Positions 26,280 to 35,830 are shown, counted from the stretch's first letter. The stretch: DNA of 64,000 nt from Rhizobium sp. ZPR4 (GCF_040215725.1 NZ_CP157969.1:930001-994000), one strand, 5' to 3'. Numbers and translations are program-made. Notes: generated by a model from the sequence alone, not told the origin.

Positions 26280-26912
26280 GTGGATGAGGAAATGATCACC
26301 GATATCGAGGACTTCTTTACCAAGGGATGCGGACGATGCGAACGCTTTGCGACGCCGGACTGTTCGACGAGGCTGTGGATTGACGGTCTGAACAAACTTC
26401 GCCGAATCTGTCTGGAGGCGGGGCTCGTCGAGACGGTCAAGTGGGCGCATCCATGCTACATGCATGAGGGCCGCAACATCGTGATCATTGGTGCCTTTCG
26501 CGGCGATTTTCGCGCCAGTTTCTTCAACGCGGCGCTGATGAAGGACCCTGAGGGCGTGCTCGAAAAGCAAGGGCAGAACACCCAGCATCCCGATATGATC
26601 CGCTTTGTGAGCAATGACGCCGTCGCGAAGATGGAGCCTGTCATCCGATCTTATCTGAAGGAGGCGATGGGTTATGCGGAAGCTGGCATCAAGCCGCCGA
26701 AGGAGCAAAGCGAAGTCGAATTGCCAGACGAGTTGATCGAGGCGCTGGATTCCGATCCCGAGCTGGCGGAGGCTTTCCATGATCTGACGCCGGGGCGAAA
26801 GAAGAGCTATGTGCTCAATCTGAATTCGGTGAAGAAGTCCGAAACACGAAGCGCGCGGATTGCGAAATTCCGCAATCATATTCTTGCTGGAAAGGGTGCG
26901 CTGGAGCGGTAA
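26280..26912 (+). CDS. YdeI/DUF1801 family protein
   Basis: Protein of 210 residues. The N-terminal DUF1801-like domain contains LNKLRRICLEAGLVETVKWAHPCYMHEGRNIVIIGAFRGDFRASFFN. The C-terminal YdeI-type part ends in TPGRKKSYVLNLNSVKKSETRSARIAKFRNHILAGKG, the characteristic 'bacteriocin-protection' YdeI tail. Start is GTG 26280 or ATG 26292. Function in rhizobia is unknown. Confidence 0.85.
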   Translation: MDEEMITDIEDFFTKGCGRCERFATPDCSTRLWIDGLNKLRRICLEAGLVETVKWAHPCYMHEGRNIVIIGAFRGDFRASFFNAALMKDPEGVLEKQGQNTQHPDMIRFVSNDAVAKMEPVIRSYLKEAMGYAEAGIKPPKEQSEVELPDELIEALDSDPELAEAFHDLTPGRKKSYVLNLNSVKKSETRSARIAKFRNHILAGKGALER

Positions 26913-27096
26913 CCGGCAATTCGCGAGCAACTCGCTTCCAAACTGGATATTCGAGACATGTACGGCGTTTCATCGCCGGGTGATGCTCGGCGGAAACTGC
27001 TTACGATTGAAGCTGCCCGGACGAATGTGCAGCGGAAACTTGCCGCGCCTCAATCATCTCTTCATCGATGAAGTCGCGCGGCTGCAGTGTCGCAGG

Positions 27097-28656
27097 TCAG
27101 TTCGGCTTCGGATAATACCACGCATAGCCAAAATGATAGCGATCCGGGTCCTTCCCGTAATAATAGGGTAGGGCAATATCCTGCTGCGATGGCAATTGCG
27201 CCGTTGTTCCGAATTTCGACGTGAGCCATAGCTTCAAGGCGTTCGGCATGCTTGACTGATGCCCGTCTCGCTCGTTCCAGACCAACAGGACCGGCCCATC
27301 TCCTATAACCTGGCGACTAAGGTCCGAAGCAGGATATTCCGTTGATATCACGGCTGTGTGTGGCATGTTCACACGGAGATTGCCCGCCTTGTGCCAGGTC
27401 GTCGTCACGACTGCCGAGGGTTGTTTTCCTTCTGCGGCAACGATTTTGTCCACGAAGGTCGCATAGGGCGTGTTCAGATGCTCATAAGAATGGAAAAACC
27501 GAGCGAAGAGGATGCCTCCCGCCAATATCAATGGCAGTGCCACCATCATGACGATGGGTAGATAAAGGAATTTCTTTATCTCAGTGCCAAGTTGCTCGCC
27601 CGCAGCATCGAGTTTCAGACAGAAGTAGGCGGGCAGCAGAAACAGGAAAGGGAGCAGCCAGCGGTCGCGAAACTCCGTGAGCGTTATCACCAGTATCAAC
27701 ACCAGCAGAATCGCGACCGTGCTTAATAGTATCCTTCCGACGAAATCGCTCCACTCGCTTCTGGCACGCAGCGAACGCAGGAACGATTGACGGAAGAACA
27801 GCAGAAAGATCACGCTCGTAGGCGCGACGATCGCGATGCTCGTTTTGACCAGTTCGAGAAGTCCGAAACCGATGTCGGAAAGCTTTCCGCCGGCGCCTTG
27901 TTCCGACATGGTGTTTACGGTCGTTGTCAGGACGCGGTCCATGTTGGACACCATCCATACGGCATGCGGCAGGAACACGAGACCGGCGATCACGAGCGTC
28001 AGCAGAAGGCGCCAGTCCAAAAGTCTTTTTCGTCCTTCGGGATGAAAGAAGGTCGCGACGAGGACGCTGACAATGACCAGAGCGAAGTTGTATTTCGTGA
28101 GCATTCCAAGCCCGGCCCAGAGGCCGATCAGCGCATAGGAAATGACCGTAGGGCGGCGAATGGTCGCAATGACGAAGTAGATTAGCATCAGCACCGCAAG
28201 CAGAGTGCCGACGGTATGCGTCAGGTCTCTCTGCGCCTGCCAGAACATCTGCGGCATCGTCAAGAGCGACAGCGTTCCGACCGCCGCCAGCTTTTTGTCG
28301 GTCACGAGCAGTCCAAGAAGCTTGTAATAAGCGAAGTAGACGAGGAAGAGCAGAAGATTCTTCACTATGACGAGCGATGCGACAGTCGTGCCGAAAATTT
28401 CGAAGATGCCGTACTGAATCCAGTTGTAGAGCGGCGGTTGGGCGTCATATCCCCAGGCGAGCCATTGGCCCACGAGAAACTGCTGTGCTTCGTCGATCCG
28501 CAGCGAGTTGGAGATAGCGATGCGGACTAATGCCTGCACGATGAAATAGATGGCCAGGCTCCCAGGCACCCACCAATATTCGGAGGATGACCTGCTGTCG
28601 ATTGACGCAGCCTGCTGATGCGCACCCGCAAAACTGTCTTTTCCCAGAAAGTTCAT
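27097..28656 (-). CDS. GT39-type membrane glycosyltransferase
   Basis: Polytopic protein of 519 residues with ten or more predicted helices. The first periplasmic loop carries the catalytic acidic pair in RIDEAQQF (Asp55-Glu56), as in the ArnT/PMT family, and YDAQPPLYNWIQYGIF follows. The family transfers a sugar from a polyprenyl-phosphate carrier to a lipid or protein on the outer face of the inner membrane. The acceptor is not predictable. It is a lone gene; no polyprenyl-sugar synthase sits next to it. Confidence 0.85.
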   Translation of the reverse strand: MNFLGKDSFAGAHQQAASIDSRSSSEYWWVPGSLAIYFIVQALVRIAISNSLRIDEAQQFLVGQWLAWGYDAQPPLYNWIQYGIFEIFGTTVASLVIVKNLLLFLVYFAYYKLLGLLVTDKKLAAVGTLSLLTMPQMFWQAQRDLTHTVGTLLAVLMLIYFVIATIRRPTVISYALIGLWAGLGMLTKYNFALVIVSVLVATFFHPEGRKRLLDWRLLLTLVIAGLVFLPHAVWMVSNMDRVLTTTVNTMSEQGAGGKLSDIGFGLLELVKTSIAIVAPTSVIFLLFFRQSFLRSLRARSEWSDFVGRILLSTVAILLVLILVITLTEFRDRWLLPFLFLLPAYFCLKLDAAGEQLGTEIKKFLYLPIVMMVALPLILAGGILFARFFHSYEHLNTPYATFVDKIVAAEGKQPSAVVTTTWHKAGNLRVNMPHTAVISTEYPASDLSRQVIGDGPVLLVWNERDGHQSSMPNALKLWLTSKFGTTAQLPSQQDIALPYYYGKDPDRYHFGYAWYYPKPN

Positions 28657-28963
28657 CCGGTTCTCCGTGCGATTGCCACTATCGTCGCACGCGCCATGTC
28701 ATAGATGTCGCGACGGCACAATCGTTTTCAGTAAGATTTCAAGGGGGCGGCATCTCGAGGGCAGATCTGATTTACCAGATATCATTCCTTGGGTAGCCAG
28801 GTCGTCAAAGCATCCTCGTCGTTCGTCGCGTTCAGCGCTTCCGTATTACGCTGGGCGAATCCGCCTAGTCAAATAACTGCCTATGGCTGCGGGAATATGA
28901 ATGCCGTGCCAAGTACCAACAACAATTTTTTTCCAGATGCTGCCTTAATCCGCATCGAATTGG
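28657..28963. other. Non-coding stretch between glycosyltransferase and sRNA promoter
   Basis: About 300 bases holding the minus-strand glycosyltransferase upstream region. No gene or structured element beyond that is visible. Confidence 0.4.
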
Positions 28964-28992
28964 TTGTCAAACATACCGAATGTATGTATATA
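28964..28992 (+). promoter_or_regulatory. Sigma-70 promoter of a putative small RNA, with an embedded inverted repeat
   Basis: TTGTCA (28964-28969), 17-base spacer, TATATA (28987-28992). The spacer contains ACATAC...GTATGT around a 5-base centre, a likely regulator site. A near-copy of the surrounding 20 bases lies at 37151-37170. Confidence 0.65.
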
Positions 28993-28998
28993 GGAGCC

Positions 28999-29169
28999 AA
29001 GCACGGACGAGAGGACGTTTTCAAACGTCCGCGTCCGACCGGCATCCGACACATTGTGTCGGTAGCAGCAGCCCATCGTTCCAATCCGATGCGGCTGCCC
29101 ACCCCGATCGGTTGACCTCCGATCAAGACGAGAAGGATTCGGCTTTCCCTCCGAATCCTTCTCTTTTTT
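28999..29169 (+). ncRNA. Putative trans-acting small RNA, about 170 nt
   Basis: No gene fits here, yet the region has a promoter, three hairpins and a terminator. Hairpin 1 (29004-29037) has GGACGTTT pairing with AAACGTCC and an outer CGGACG/CGTCCG stem. Hairpin 2 (29046-29062) has CCGACAC pairing with GTGTCGG. Hairpin 3 is the terminator. The terminator loop plus the start of its 3' arm reads CTTTCCCTCC, a sequence able to pair with ribosome-binding sites. I cannot assign it to a known family from the sequence alone; several rhizobial sRNA families (for instance the alpha-r groups) have this size and three-hairpin form. Confidence 0.6.
29130..29169 (+). terminator. Strong Rho-independent terminator of the putative sRNA
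   Basis: Perfect 13-base stem (GAGAAGGATTCGG, 29130-29142, with its complement at 29151-29163), loop of 8 bases and then six T. Confidence 0.92.
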
Positions 29170-29316
29170 AGCTGCGTGGACCTTCGACAATATTGTGGAG
29201 CTTATCCGTCGGTGATCCGGGTCGGACAAGCGTGTACATTGCCGGCTTTACACCGAAAGGGGCCGATCCGAATGAACTTGCCTTTCGACTTGATCCAGAG
29301 GTCTAGCGCCTGCGTT

Positions 29317-30237
29317 TCATGTCGCCTGCCGCACCAAGTCCTCGATCTGCCCGCGGAGCCAACGATGCGCCGCATCCCGATCGCGGCGACGATGCCAGGT
29401 CTGGACGAAGGGAAAGCTCGGCAGGGCGAAGGGCACGTCAAGACATAGAAGACCCTGGTCCGACAAATGTTCTATGCTGCGTCGTGCCGCGGTCAATATG
29501 AGATCGGTGCCGCGTACGAGATCCGGTGCGGTCGACCAATGTGGAATCTGAACGGCGATCCGGCGCTTGTGACCCAGTCGCAAGAGTGCTGCATCGATCT
29601 CGCTGCTGTCCTGCAGCGCGACGGAAACCTGAACATGAGGCCGCGACAGATAGCCGGTGAGGTCCAGGGGCGCAGGTGCGGACTTCGCATCCACCAGGCA
29701 GGCGAAGCTCTCCTTGAACAGTAGCGTGCTGTTGAGATCGCGATGACTCGGCTGTTTCAATGTCGGATAGACGCCGACGGCAAGGTCGAGCTCGCCATCC
29801 GTCAAGGCGGCAAGAGCTTTCTCCCTGCCATAGGAGACGACGGTGAGATCGACGAGGGGGGCGCATTGCCTCAGCCGCGAGACAAGGGCCGGCAGGAGAA
29901 TGGCGGCGCCATAGTCCGATAGCGACAGGCGGAAAAGGCGCTCGGTCCGCCTGATATCGAATAGTGGCTGTTCCACCAGGGAGCGCACGAGCGCAAGCGC
30001 TTCCGACAGCGGCTCGGCGAGCTGCAGCGCTCGTGCCGTCGGCTGCATCCCATCGCCGCCTCTCACAAGTAGTGGATCGTTGAAGATATCCCTCAGCCTT
30101 GCCAGTGCGTGGCTGACGGCCGGTTGCGAGCGATTGAGCCGCAGAGCCGCGCGCGAGACGTGACGCTCCTCAAGCAACGCCTCCAGGACGAGCAGAAGGT
30201 TCAAGTCCGAGGCGGCGACATTATTCATTTCGTGCAT
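29317..30237 (-). CDS. LysR family transcriptional regulator
   Basis: Regulator of 306 residues. DNA-binding region: LNLLLVLEALLEERHVSRAALRLNRSQPAVSHALARLRDIFNDPLLVRG, the standard LysR helix-turn-helix with the nod-box type LRxxFxDPLxVR tail. The C-terminal substrate-binding part begins LFRLSLSDYGAAILLPAL. Start ATG 30237 or 30228. It is divergent from the VOC gene at 30311; a small ATGAT-N6-ATCAT symmetric element lies across its start (30236-30251). Confidence 0.92.
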   Translation of the reverse strand: MHEMNNVAASDLNLLLVLEALLEERHVSRAALRLNRSQPAVSHALARLRDIFNDPLLVRGGDGMQPTARALQLAEPLSEALALVRSLVEQPLFDIRRTERLFRLSLSDYGAAILLPALVSRLRQCAPLVDLTVVSYGREKALAALTDGELDLAVGVYPTLKQPSHRDLNSTLLFKESFACLVDAKSAPAPLDLTGYLSRPHVQVSVALQDSSEIDAALLRLGHKRRIAVQIPHWSTAPDLVRGTDLILTAARRSIEHLSDQGLLCLDVPFALPSFPFVQTWHRRRDRDAAHRWLRGQIEDLVRQAT

Positions 30238-30310
30238 GATTTTTATATCATATCTCGATTTCCATTCTCAGTATCAATGCTTCAGACTGAAAAGGAAAGG
30301 AGAATTGACC

Positions 30311-30754
30311 ATGAGCCAATCAACAAACACGGATCTGGGATTATCCCATGTCGCACTGCTCGTGCGCGATCTCGACAGGAGCATTGCCTTCTACGAGGAA
30401 TTTGCCGGTCTTCAGGTGATCCATCGCCGGGACGCAAAGGCGCCGCTGGACGCGGTCGCATGGATGGCGGACGGCTTGCGCCCGTTTGCGCTCGTTCTCG
30501 TCGCATCGCACAGCTTCCAAGATACGCCGTTGGGACCCTTTGGACATCTCGGCATCGCCTGCTCCACGCACGAGGAGGTGCTGCGGCAAGCCAACGAAGC
30601 CGAGCGCCGGGGCATATTGAGATCCAAGCCCCGGGACGACGGCCCTCCCGTCGGTTGCTGGACCTATATTGCCGATCCCGATGGCAATACGCTCGAATTG
30701 TCCTTCGGCCAGGAAATCGCGTTCACGACGGGGCAGCTGGGAGCGCAGGCATAG
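30311..30754 (+). CDS. VOC family (glyoxalase-like) protein
   Basis: Protein of 147 residues with the paired beta-alpha-beta-beta-beta fold of the VOC superfamily: GLSHVALLVRDLDRSIAFYEEFAGLQVIHRRD in the first module, and FGHLGIACSTHEEVLRQA plus YIADPDGNTLELSFGQE in the second. His and Glu residues at the typical metal positions (GLSH, ELSF) are present. Members are glyoxalases, extradiol dioxygenases or resistance proteins; the exact reaction is unknown. Start ATG 30311 follows AAAGGAGA. LysR regulation and the MFS gene downstream suggest a small detoxification unit. Confidence 0.87.
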   Translation: MSQSTNTDLGLSHVALLVRDLDRSIAFYEEFAGLQVIHRRDAKAPLDAVAWMADGLRPFALVLVASHSFQDTPLGPFGHLGIACSTHEEVLRQANEAERRGILRSKPRDDGPPVGCWTYIADPDGNTLELSFGQEIAFTTGQLGAQA

Positions 30755-30836
30755 GCCACGCCTCTCTAAACATATGGGAACCTTTTGCCGTCCAGTGCTT
30801 TTCATTTGACGATTTCAGGAACCATATGGTTGTCAC

Positions 30837-32126
30837 TTGTCGCGCTCATCTCCCCTCGACCGGCATCAAGCCCGAGCTCTCATCCCACTTGGACTTCTGA
30901 ATTTCTTCATGGCCGATGTGCAGGCGGGTATCGGACCCTTCCTCGGGGTTTTCCTCGTCGCCCATGGCTGGCAAAGCGGATCGATCGGCTCCGTCATGAC
31001 GATCGGCGGGATTGCGGGCATGGTGATGATGGCTCCCGCCGGAGCCTTCATCGATGAGACGACGCACAAGCGCACATGCGTGATTGTGCTTGGCATCTGC
31101 ACCGTCCTTGCCTCGATGATCATATTGGTGTCGCAGCTCTTCTGGGTCGTGGCGCTGTCGCAGGTTGCGACCGCTATTGCCGGCGCCGTGATCGGGCCTG
31201 CTCTCAATGGCATCACTCTTGGAATTGTCCGGCAGGCGGGCTTCAATCGGCAGAATGGTTACAATCAGGCATTCAATCATGCCGGCAATCTGGTCGGCGC
31301 TGGACTGTCGGGATGGCTCGGCTGGATGTTCGGGCTTACCGCCGTATTCTGGCTATCAGCCGTCTTCGGCGTGTTGACCATCATTTCCGTGCTGATGATC
31401 CCGCCCGATGCGATTAACGATGACGAAGCGCGTGGTGCGACCCTTGCCGCCGTCGATCCGCTGGGCGAGGCGGAGCCTGCCAAACACCGCAAACCGAGCG
31501 GCTTCAAAGTGCTTGCCGAATCGAAGCCCTTGCTCATCCTGGCCGGTGCGCTTGCATTGTTTCATCTTGGCAACGGCGCGATGCTGCCGCTGTTCGGGCT
31601 GGCTGTCGTCTCCGCCGGTCAGGCCGATCCCGCGGGTTTCGTCGCCCTGACCGTGGTGGTGGCGCAGGGCACGATGATCGTCACCTCCTTGATCGCCATG
31701 CATATGGCGGAACGGCGAGGGCAATGGCTCGTGCTGCTGATCTCGTTCGTCTCCTTGCCGATCCGCGGCTTCGTCGCGGCGCATCTGATCACATCCTGGG
31801 GTGTCTATCCCGTTCAGGTTCTCGATGGTATCGGCGCGGGTCTGCAGAGCGTTGCCGTGCCAACGCTCGTCGCCCGCATCCTGAACGGAACCGGCCGAAT
31901 CAATGTCGGCCAAGGCGTCGTCATGACCATGCAAGGGGTCGGCGCATCACTGAGCCCGGCGATCGGCGGCTGGCTGGCGCAGGAGATCGGCTATGGCGCG
32001 ATGTTCATGATCCTCGGCAGCTTCGCGCTCGGGTCGATTGCGCTTTGGGTTGGATTTCACGGCATGCTGCGCGTGGCCGCTTCAGTGCCGGTGTCATCTC
32101 GGGGCGTTGTATTCTCTGGTGATTGA
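30837..32126 (+). CDS. MFS transporter
   Basis: Twelve-helix permease of 429 residues. Visible family features are the first helix LIPLGLLNFFMADVQAGIGPFLGVFL and the loop 2-3 region MMAPAGAFIDETTHKR. A central charged loop (DDEARGATLAAVDPLGEAEPAKHRKPSG) splits the two six-helix halves. No substrate can be assigned. It begins at TTG 30837, 82 bases after the VOC gene, and may be co-transcribed with it. Confidence 0.88.
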   Translation: MSRSSPLDRHQARALIPLGLLNFFMADVQAGIGPFLGVFLVAHGWQSGSIGSVMTIGGIAGMVMMAPAGAFIDETTHKRTCVIVLGICTVLASMIILVSQLFWVVALSQVATAIAGAVIGPALNGITLGIVRQAGFNRQNGYNQAFNHAGNLVGAGLSGWLGWMFGLTAVFWLSAVFGVLTIISVLMIPPDAINDDEARGATLAAVDPLGEAEPAKHRKPSGFKVLAESKPLLILAGALALFHLGNGAMLPLFGLAVVSAGQADPAGFVALTVVVAQGTMIVTSLIAMHMAERRGQWLVLLISFVSLPIRGFVAAHLITSWGVYPVQVLDGIGAGLQSVAVPTLVARILNGTGRINVGQGVVMTMQGVGASLSPAIGGWLAQEIGYGAMFMILGSFALGSIALWVGFHGMLRVAASVPVSSRGVVFSGD

Positions 32127-32129
32127 TTG

Positions 32130-32156
32130 CCTGTCCTCATCGATCACTGGGACAGG
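32130..32156. terminator. Possible bidirectional terminator hairpin
   Basis: CCTGTCC (32130-32136) pairs with GGACAGG (32150-32156) around a 13-base loop, between the convergent MFS and YigZ genes. There is no T run, so it is weak support. Confidence 0.3.
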
Positions 32157-32193
32157 AGAGTATCATCGTTCTGTGCATTTCTGAGTGCTCCGA

Positions 32194-32778
32194 TCAATCC
32201 AACTTGACAGTAGCTCGACCGCTTGTGAGATCCTGGATATTGTCAATGACCCGTTCGACAATCGAGGCCGCTATGGTCACACCGAGCACGGCTCCGGATT
32301 CGGTGAAGCGTTCCTCCAGAAGCTGCACGCCTGTCTCGGCGAGAAGTTTCGCTTTTACGAGAGCAAGATGTGAGAACTGCACATCGATCGTTGCCGCAAC
32401 GGTTGGGAGTATTTCTCTTTTCTCCGCACCTTGCAGGCATATTGCGGCAGTGCCGCCATAAGCACGGATCAATCCGCCTGCGCCCAACAGCGTGCCGCCG
32501 AACCAGCGTGTCACGACGATCACCACCATGTCCAATTCGAAGCCGTCGATGGCCTGGAGGATCGGCTTGCCGGCCGTGCCGCTCGGCTCGCCATCGTCGC
32601 TGAAGCGATAGTTCTGTCCGATGCGCCAAGCCCAGCAATTGTGATTGGCATCCATGACCGAGTGCTGTGCGACAAATGCCTTAGCAGCCTCGATATCGGC
32701 AATCGGAGCGGCCGTCGCAACGAACCGGCTTCGCTTGACGTCCTGATTGGCGGTGGCGATCGAAACAAGCTCAAACAT
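32194..32778 (-). CDS. yigZ: YigZ (IMPACT) family protein
   Basis: Protein of 194 residues: KRSRFVATAAPI near the N-terminus, then HNCWAWRIG, SDDGEPSGTAGKPIL and VTRWFGGTLLGAGGLIRAY, which together define the YigZ/IMPACT family. The N-terminal domain resembles the S5 fold; members regulate translation or stress in other organisms. Single gene, convergent with the MFS gene. Confidence 0.93.
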   Translation of the reverse strand: MFELVSIATANQDVKRSRFVATAAPIADIEAAKAFVAQHSVMDANHNCWAWRIGQNYRFSDDGEPSGTAGKPILQAIDGFELDMVVIVVTRWFGGTLLGAGGLIRAYGGTAAICLQGAEKREILPTVAATIDVQFSHLALVKAKLLAETGVQLLEERFTESGAVLGVTIAASIVERVIDNIQDLTSGRATVKLD

Positions 32779-33251
32779 ATGGCCTCTTAGCCAATTTCAC
32801 GCTCTATGCGAAGAGGCAGTCGCCGCCGTCCGGAAAGACATGCGGTGGCGCGCTGTGGGGGTGAAATGAGACCAGTCCTGCCGCCTTTACCAGGGTGAAT
32901 TGAGATGGCCGACGAAGGGTATCCAACGCCTTCGATGGCGAAGCCAAAGCTCGCCAAGCGTAATCCAGACAAGGAAAGCTCTGCCTCATTGTCGTGAGGC
33001 AGAGCAGAGAGCCTTATCGGCGCCTCGTGCGACACTTTGTTGGGGGCGCAAGTATTCGCACGCATTTAACTTACAACGGCTAGCTGAAATGTAGCTGAGG
33101 GCCTGGGACCGGATGATTTCAGGTCTATTCGGTCTAAATTCTGAATTCGCTCTGAAATCAAAGAAATAGAGCAAGGGGCCGCCCGAAAACTGTCCACACG
33201 TTTCAGTATTCCGCTCTAGCCGCGGCCCTGTGCACCCGCAGCCAGCGAGCC

Positions 33252-33279
33252 GGTCGACGTCACGGCAGCGACGTCGACC
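33252..33279. repeat. Perfect 10-bp inverted repeat downstream of prc
   Basis: GGTCGACGTC (33252-33261) and its complement (33270-33279) around an 8-base loop. It is within 65 bases of the prc stop and could stabilise or end that transcript, although no T run follows. The rest of the 535-base gap (32779-33313) holds nothing I can recognise. Confidence 0.55.
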
Positions 33280-33313
33280 CACCGGCCGTGAGCGACACGA
33301 TGCAACTTCGTGA

Positions 33314-35410
33314 CTATTTTGCCGCGGCCCGCGACATGCCGGCCTGCAGGTCCGCCTCGTCGGCAACGATGGAGGCCGCCTCGTTCTGCAGGATATCCTT
33401 TGCGTTCTTGCGGGCTTTTTCGATGGCGATATCGGCGCTCAGGCTGCGCTCATTGGCCTGCAGGCCATCATCTTCGCCGGTATCGATGCCATCATTCACC
33501 TGTCCGCGCGACTTGAGACGGTTTGCCTGGGCAGTCAGCTCGTTGCGGCGTTCGGCTTCGTTGAGGGATATGACCTTCTTGTCGCGCTGGTCCTTCAGCG
33601 TGGTGACGTCTTCCACGAAGCGCTGGTATTCCGGATCATCCTTCACTCGCGCGTCATGGCGACTTTGCAATTGCGGCAGCAGCGCCTGGATGTCACCCCA
33701 GGGCTTGTAGTTCGCGGGTTTTACCTGCGTCCACGGCAGCGCGTTGTCGTAGCTCGACTCGCCAAAGGTCTTGAGGTCGGAAAGTCCCGGCAGGCTGATA
33801 TCCGGCGCCACGCCGCGCAACTGTGTCGTACCGCCGTTGACGCGGAAGAATTGAGCGACCGTCAGTTTCAGCTCGCCGAATTTCGGCTTGGCATTATGGG
33901 CGACCTGATCGAGATTGACCACTGTCTGCACCGTACCCTTGCCGAAGCTCGGCTCGCCGATGATGACGCCGCGACCGTAATCCTGGATCGCTGCGGCAAA
34001 GATCTCGGAGGCCGATGCCGAGCCGCGATTGATCAGCACGCCGACCGGGCCGGTCCAGGCTGGGGCGGCAAGATCATCGCTCTCGACCTCTACCTCGCCG
34101 CCTGCATCGCGCTGCTGGACGACCGGACCCTTGCCGACGAACAGGCCCGTCAGGTCGATCGCTTCGGCCAGCGAGCCGCCGCCATTGTTGCGCAGGTCGA
34201 TCAGGACGCCATCGACCTTCTCCTGCTTCAATTCACCGAGAAGCTTGGCGACGTCGCGGCTGGCGCTGCGGTAATCCTTGTCGCCCTTGCGCCGCGCTTC
34301 GAAATCTTCATAGAAAGCCGGCAGCGTGATCACACCGATCCTGCGCGTCGTATTGCCGTCTTTCACCGACAGGATCGTTTGCTTGGCAGCCTGTTTGTCG
34401 AGGCTGATCTTGTCACGCACGAGACTGATGATGTGATGCTTGCCATCCGGCCCGGCATCACCAGGCAAAATGTCAAGGCGCACGACCGAGCCCTTGGCGC
34501 CGCGGATCATCTGCACGATTTCATCGAGCCGCGTGCCGACGACTTCCTTTATCGGGCCGTTCTCGCCTTGGCCGACGCCGATGATGCGATCGCCGACCGC
34601 AAGTTTGCCGGACAGTTGTGCCGGGCCGCCAGCGACCAGTTCGCGGATCGTGGTATAGTCGTCCCTTTCCTGCAGGACCGCGCCGATACCGACCAGCGAG
34701 AGTTTCATCGAAATATCGAATTCGGCCGAGGCGGTCGCGCCGAAATAATCGGTATGCGGGTCGACGGACGTCGTATAGGCGTCCATGAATGTCTGGAAGA
34801 CATCGTCGTTTTTGTACTTATAGGCGCGCTCGAGGGAGTTTTCGTAGCGCTTGTCGAGCGTATCGCGAATGGCGGCATCATCCTTGCCGGCAAGCTTCAG
34901 GCGCAGCCAGTCGTTCTTGACGCGCTTGCGCCAGAGATCGTTGCTTTCCGCTTCGGTTTGCGGCCAGGGCTCCTTGTCGCGCACAAGCGAGTAGTCTTCC
35001 TTGGTGGTGAAATCGAACTTCTGATTGAGCAGGCTGCGCGCATAGGTCATGCGGTCGACGACACGCTGCTCGTACACATTGAAAATGGAAAACGGGATAT
35101 TCAGGTCTTCCTGATTGATGGCGTCATCGATCTTGGTGCTGCCCGCCATGAACTTGTCGATATCGCTCTGCAGAAAGATGACACGATCCGGATCGAGGGA
35201 CTTGATGAAGCGATTCATGATCCTGGCGGACAGGACGTCGTCCAGGGAAACGGGCTTATAGTGGAAGCGCTGCAGGAATTGCGCTGTCAAATGAGCGGCT
35301 TGCGCCTGCTGCGGCAGCGGTGTCAAAACTGGCGGTGAACCGGCTTCCAGAGCATAAGCCGATGAGGCAAATGCCAGGAACAGGCAGAGGAAACCATATT
35401 TCGTACGCAT
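33314..35410 (-). CDS. prc: Carboxy-terminal processing protease (Prc/Tsp, S41A)
   Basis: Periplasmic serine protease of 698 residues. Order: signal peptide (MRTKYGFLCLFLAFASSAYA), an N-terminal domain, then a PDZ domain (GIGAVLQERDDYTTIRELVAGGPAQLSGKLAVGDRI), then the protease core with LIDLRNNGGGSLAEAIDLTG and NRGSASASEIFAAAIQDYGRG(V), in which the Ser of SASEI is the nucleophile, and the Lys in SFGKGTVQT completes the dyad. A C-terminal DUF3340-like helical region ends at DLQAGMSRAAAK. It trims lipoproteins and peptidoglycan hydrolases in Gram-negative bacteria. It has no operon partner here. Confidence 0.95.
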   Translation of the reverse strand: MRTKYGFLCLFLAFASSAYALEAGSPPVLTPLPQQAQAAHLTAQFLQRFHYKPVSLDDVLSARIMNRFIKSLDPDRVIFLQSDIDKFMAGSTKIDDAINQEDLNIPFSIFNVYEQRVVDRMTYARSLLNQKFDFTTKEDYSLVRDKEPWPQTEAESNDLWRKRVKNDWLRLKLAGKDDAAIRDTLDKRYENSLERAYKYKNDDVFQTFMDAYTTSVDPHTDYFGATASAEFDISMKLSLVGIGAVLQERDDYTTIRELVAGGPAQLSGKLAVGDRIIGVGQGENGPIKEVVGTRLDEIVQMIRGAKGSVVRLDILPGDAGPDGKHHIISLVRDKISLDKQAAKQTILSVKDGNTTRRIGVITLPAFYEDFEARRKGDKDYRSASRDVAKLLGELKQEKVDGVLIDLRNNGGGSLAEAIDLTGLFVGKGPVVQQRDAGGEVEVESDDLAAPAWTGPVGVLINRGSASASEIFAAAIQDYGRGVIIGEPSFGKGTVQTVVNLDQVAHNAKPKFGELKLTVAQFFRVNGGTTQLRGVAPDISLPGLSDLKTFGESSYDNALPWTQVKPANYKPWGDIQALLPQLQSRHDARVKDDPEYQRFVEDVTTLKDQRDKKVISLNEAERRNELTAQANRLKSRGQVNDGIDTGEDDGLQANERSLSADIAIEKARKNAKDILQNEAASIVADEADLQAGMSRAAAK

Positions 35411-35765
35411 CAAGTCTTGGCCCGATTCTCAACGTTAAATGTTCAATCTATAATCTAGGTGGAACAATTATGGTTTTTTGGCAACCAGACAGATGCTTTC
35501 CTTCGGGAAAGATTCTCGAAACATTTGCGTGAAGCGAGTGTGACGACCGTCGACAAGTCGATGAATTCGAAGCCAGGGGCGCCAAAGTCGACCTTCGAAT
35601 GTCAGAGGGTGCCGCGCAAGCCGTTCGGTGGCTGCGCCGCCGTAGGCCCGGCGGAATCATCGTCGGATCGGCCCATTGGTGATCGGCGACCCATCCGGTC
35701 GCGCGATTGGCGCTTGCCTGCCATGCGGCCTGGAATGACCGCCCAAATACAGCTGCAATGAAATA

Positions 35766-35798
35766 GAAGAAGACCCGGAGGGAAACCAGGTCTTCTTC
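35766..35798 (-). terminator. Terminator hairpin of the porin gene
   Basis: GAAGAAGACC (35766-35775) and its complement (35789-35798) form a 10-base stem about 33 bases after the porin stop; read on the minus strand it is followed by TATTTCATT. The loop carries TTTCCCTCC, also found in the terminator of the putative sRNA. Confidence 0.8.
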
Positions 35799-35830
35799 CG
35801 TCTCTGATCGGAGGTCTAGTTCAGATCAGA

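Noticed and set aside
33656..35338. Open plus-strand frame of 560 codons opposite prc
   Set aside because: Shadow of a clearly recognised protease; no plausible ribosome site or domain.
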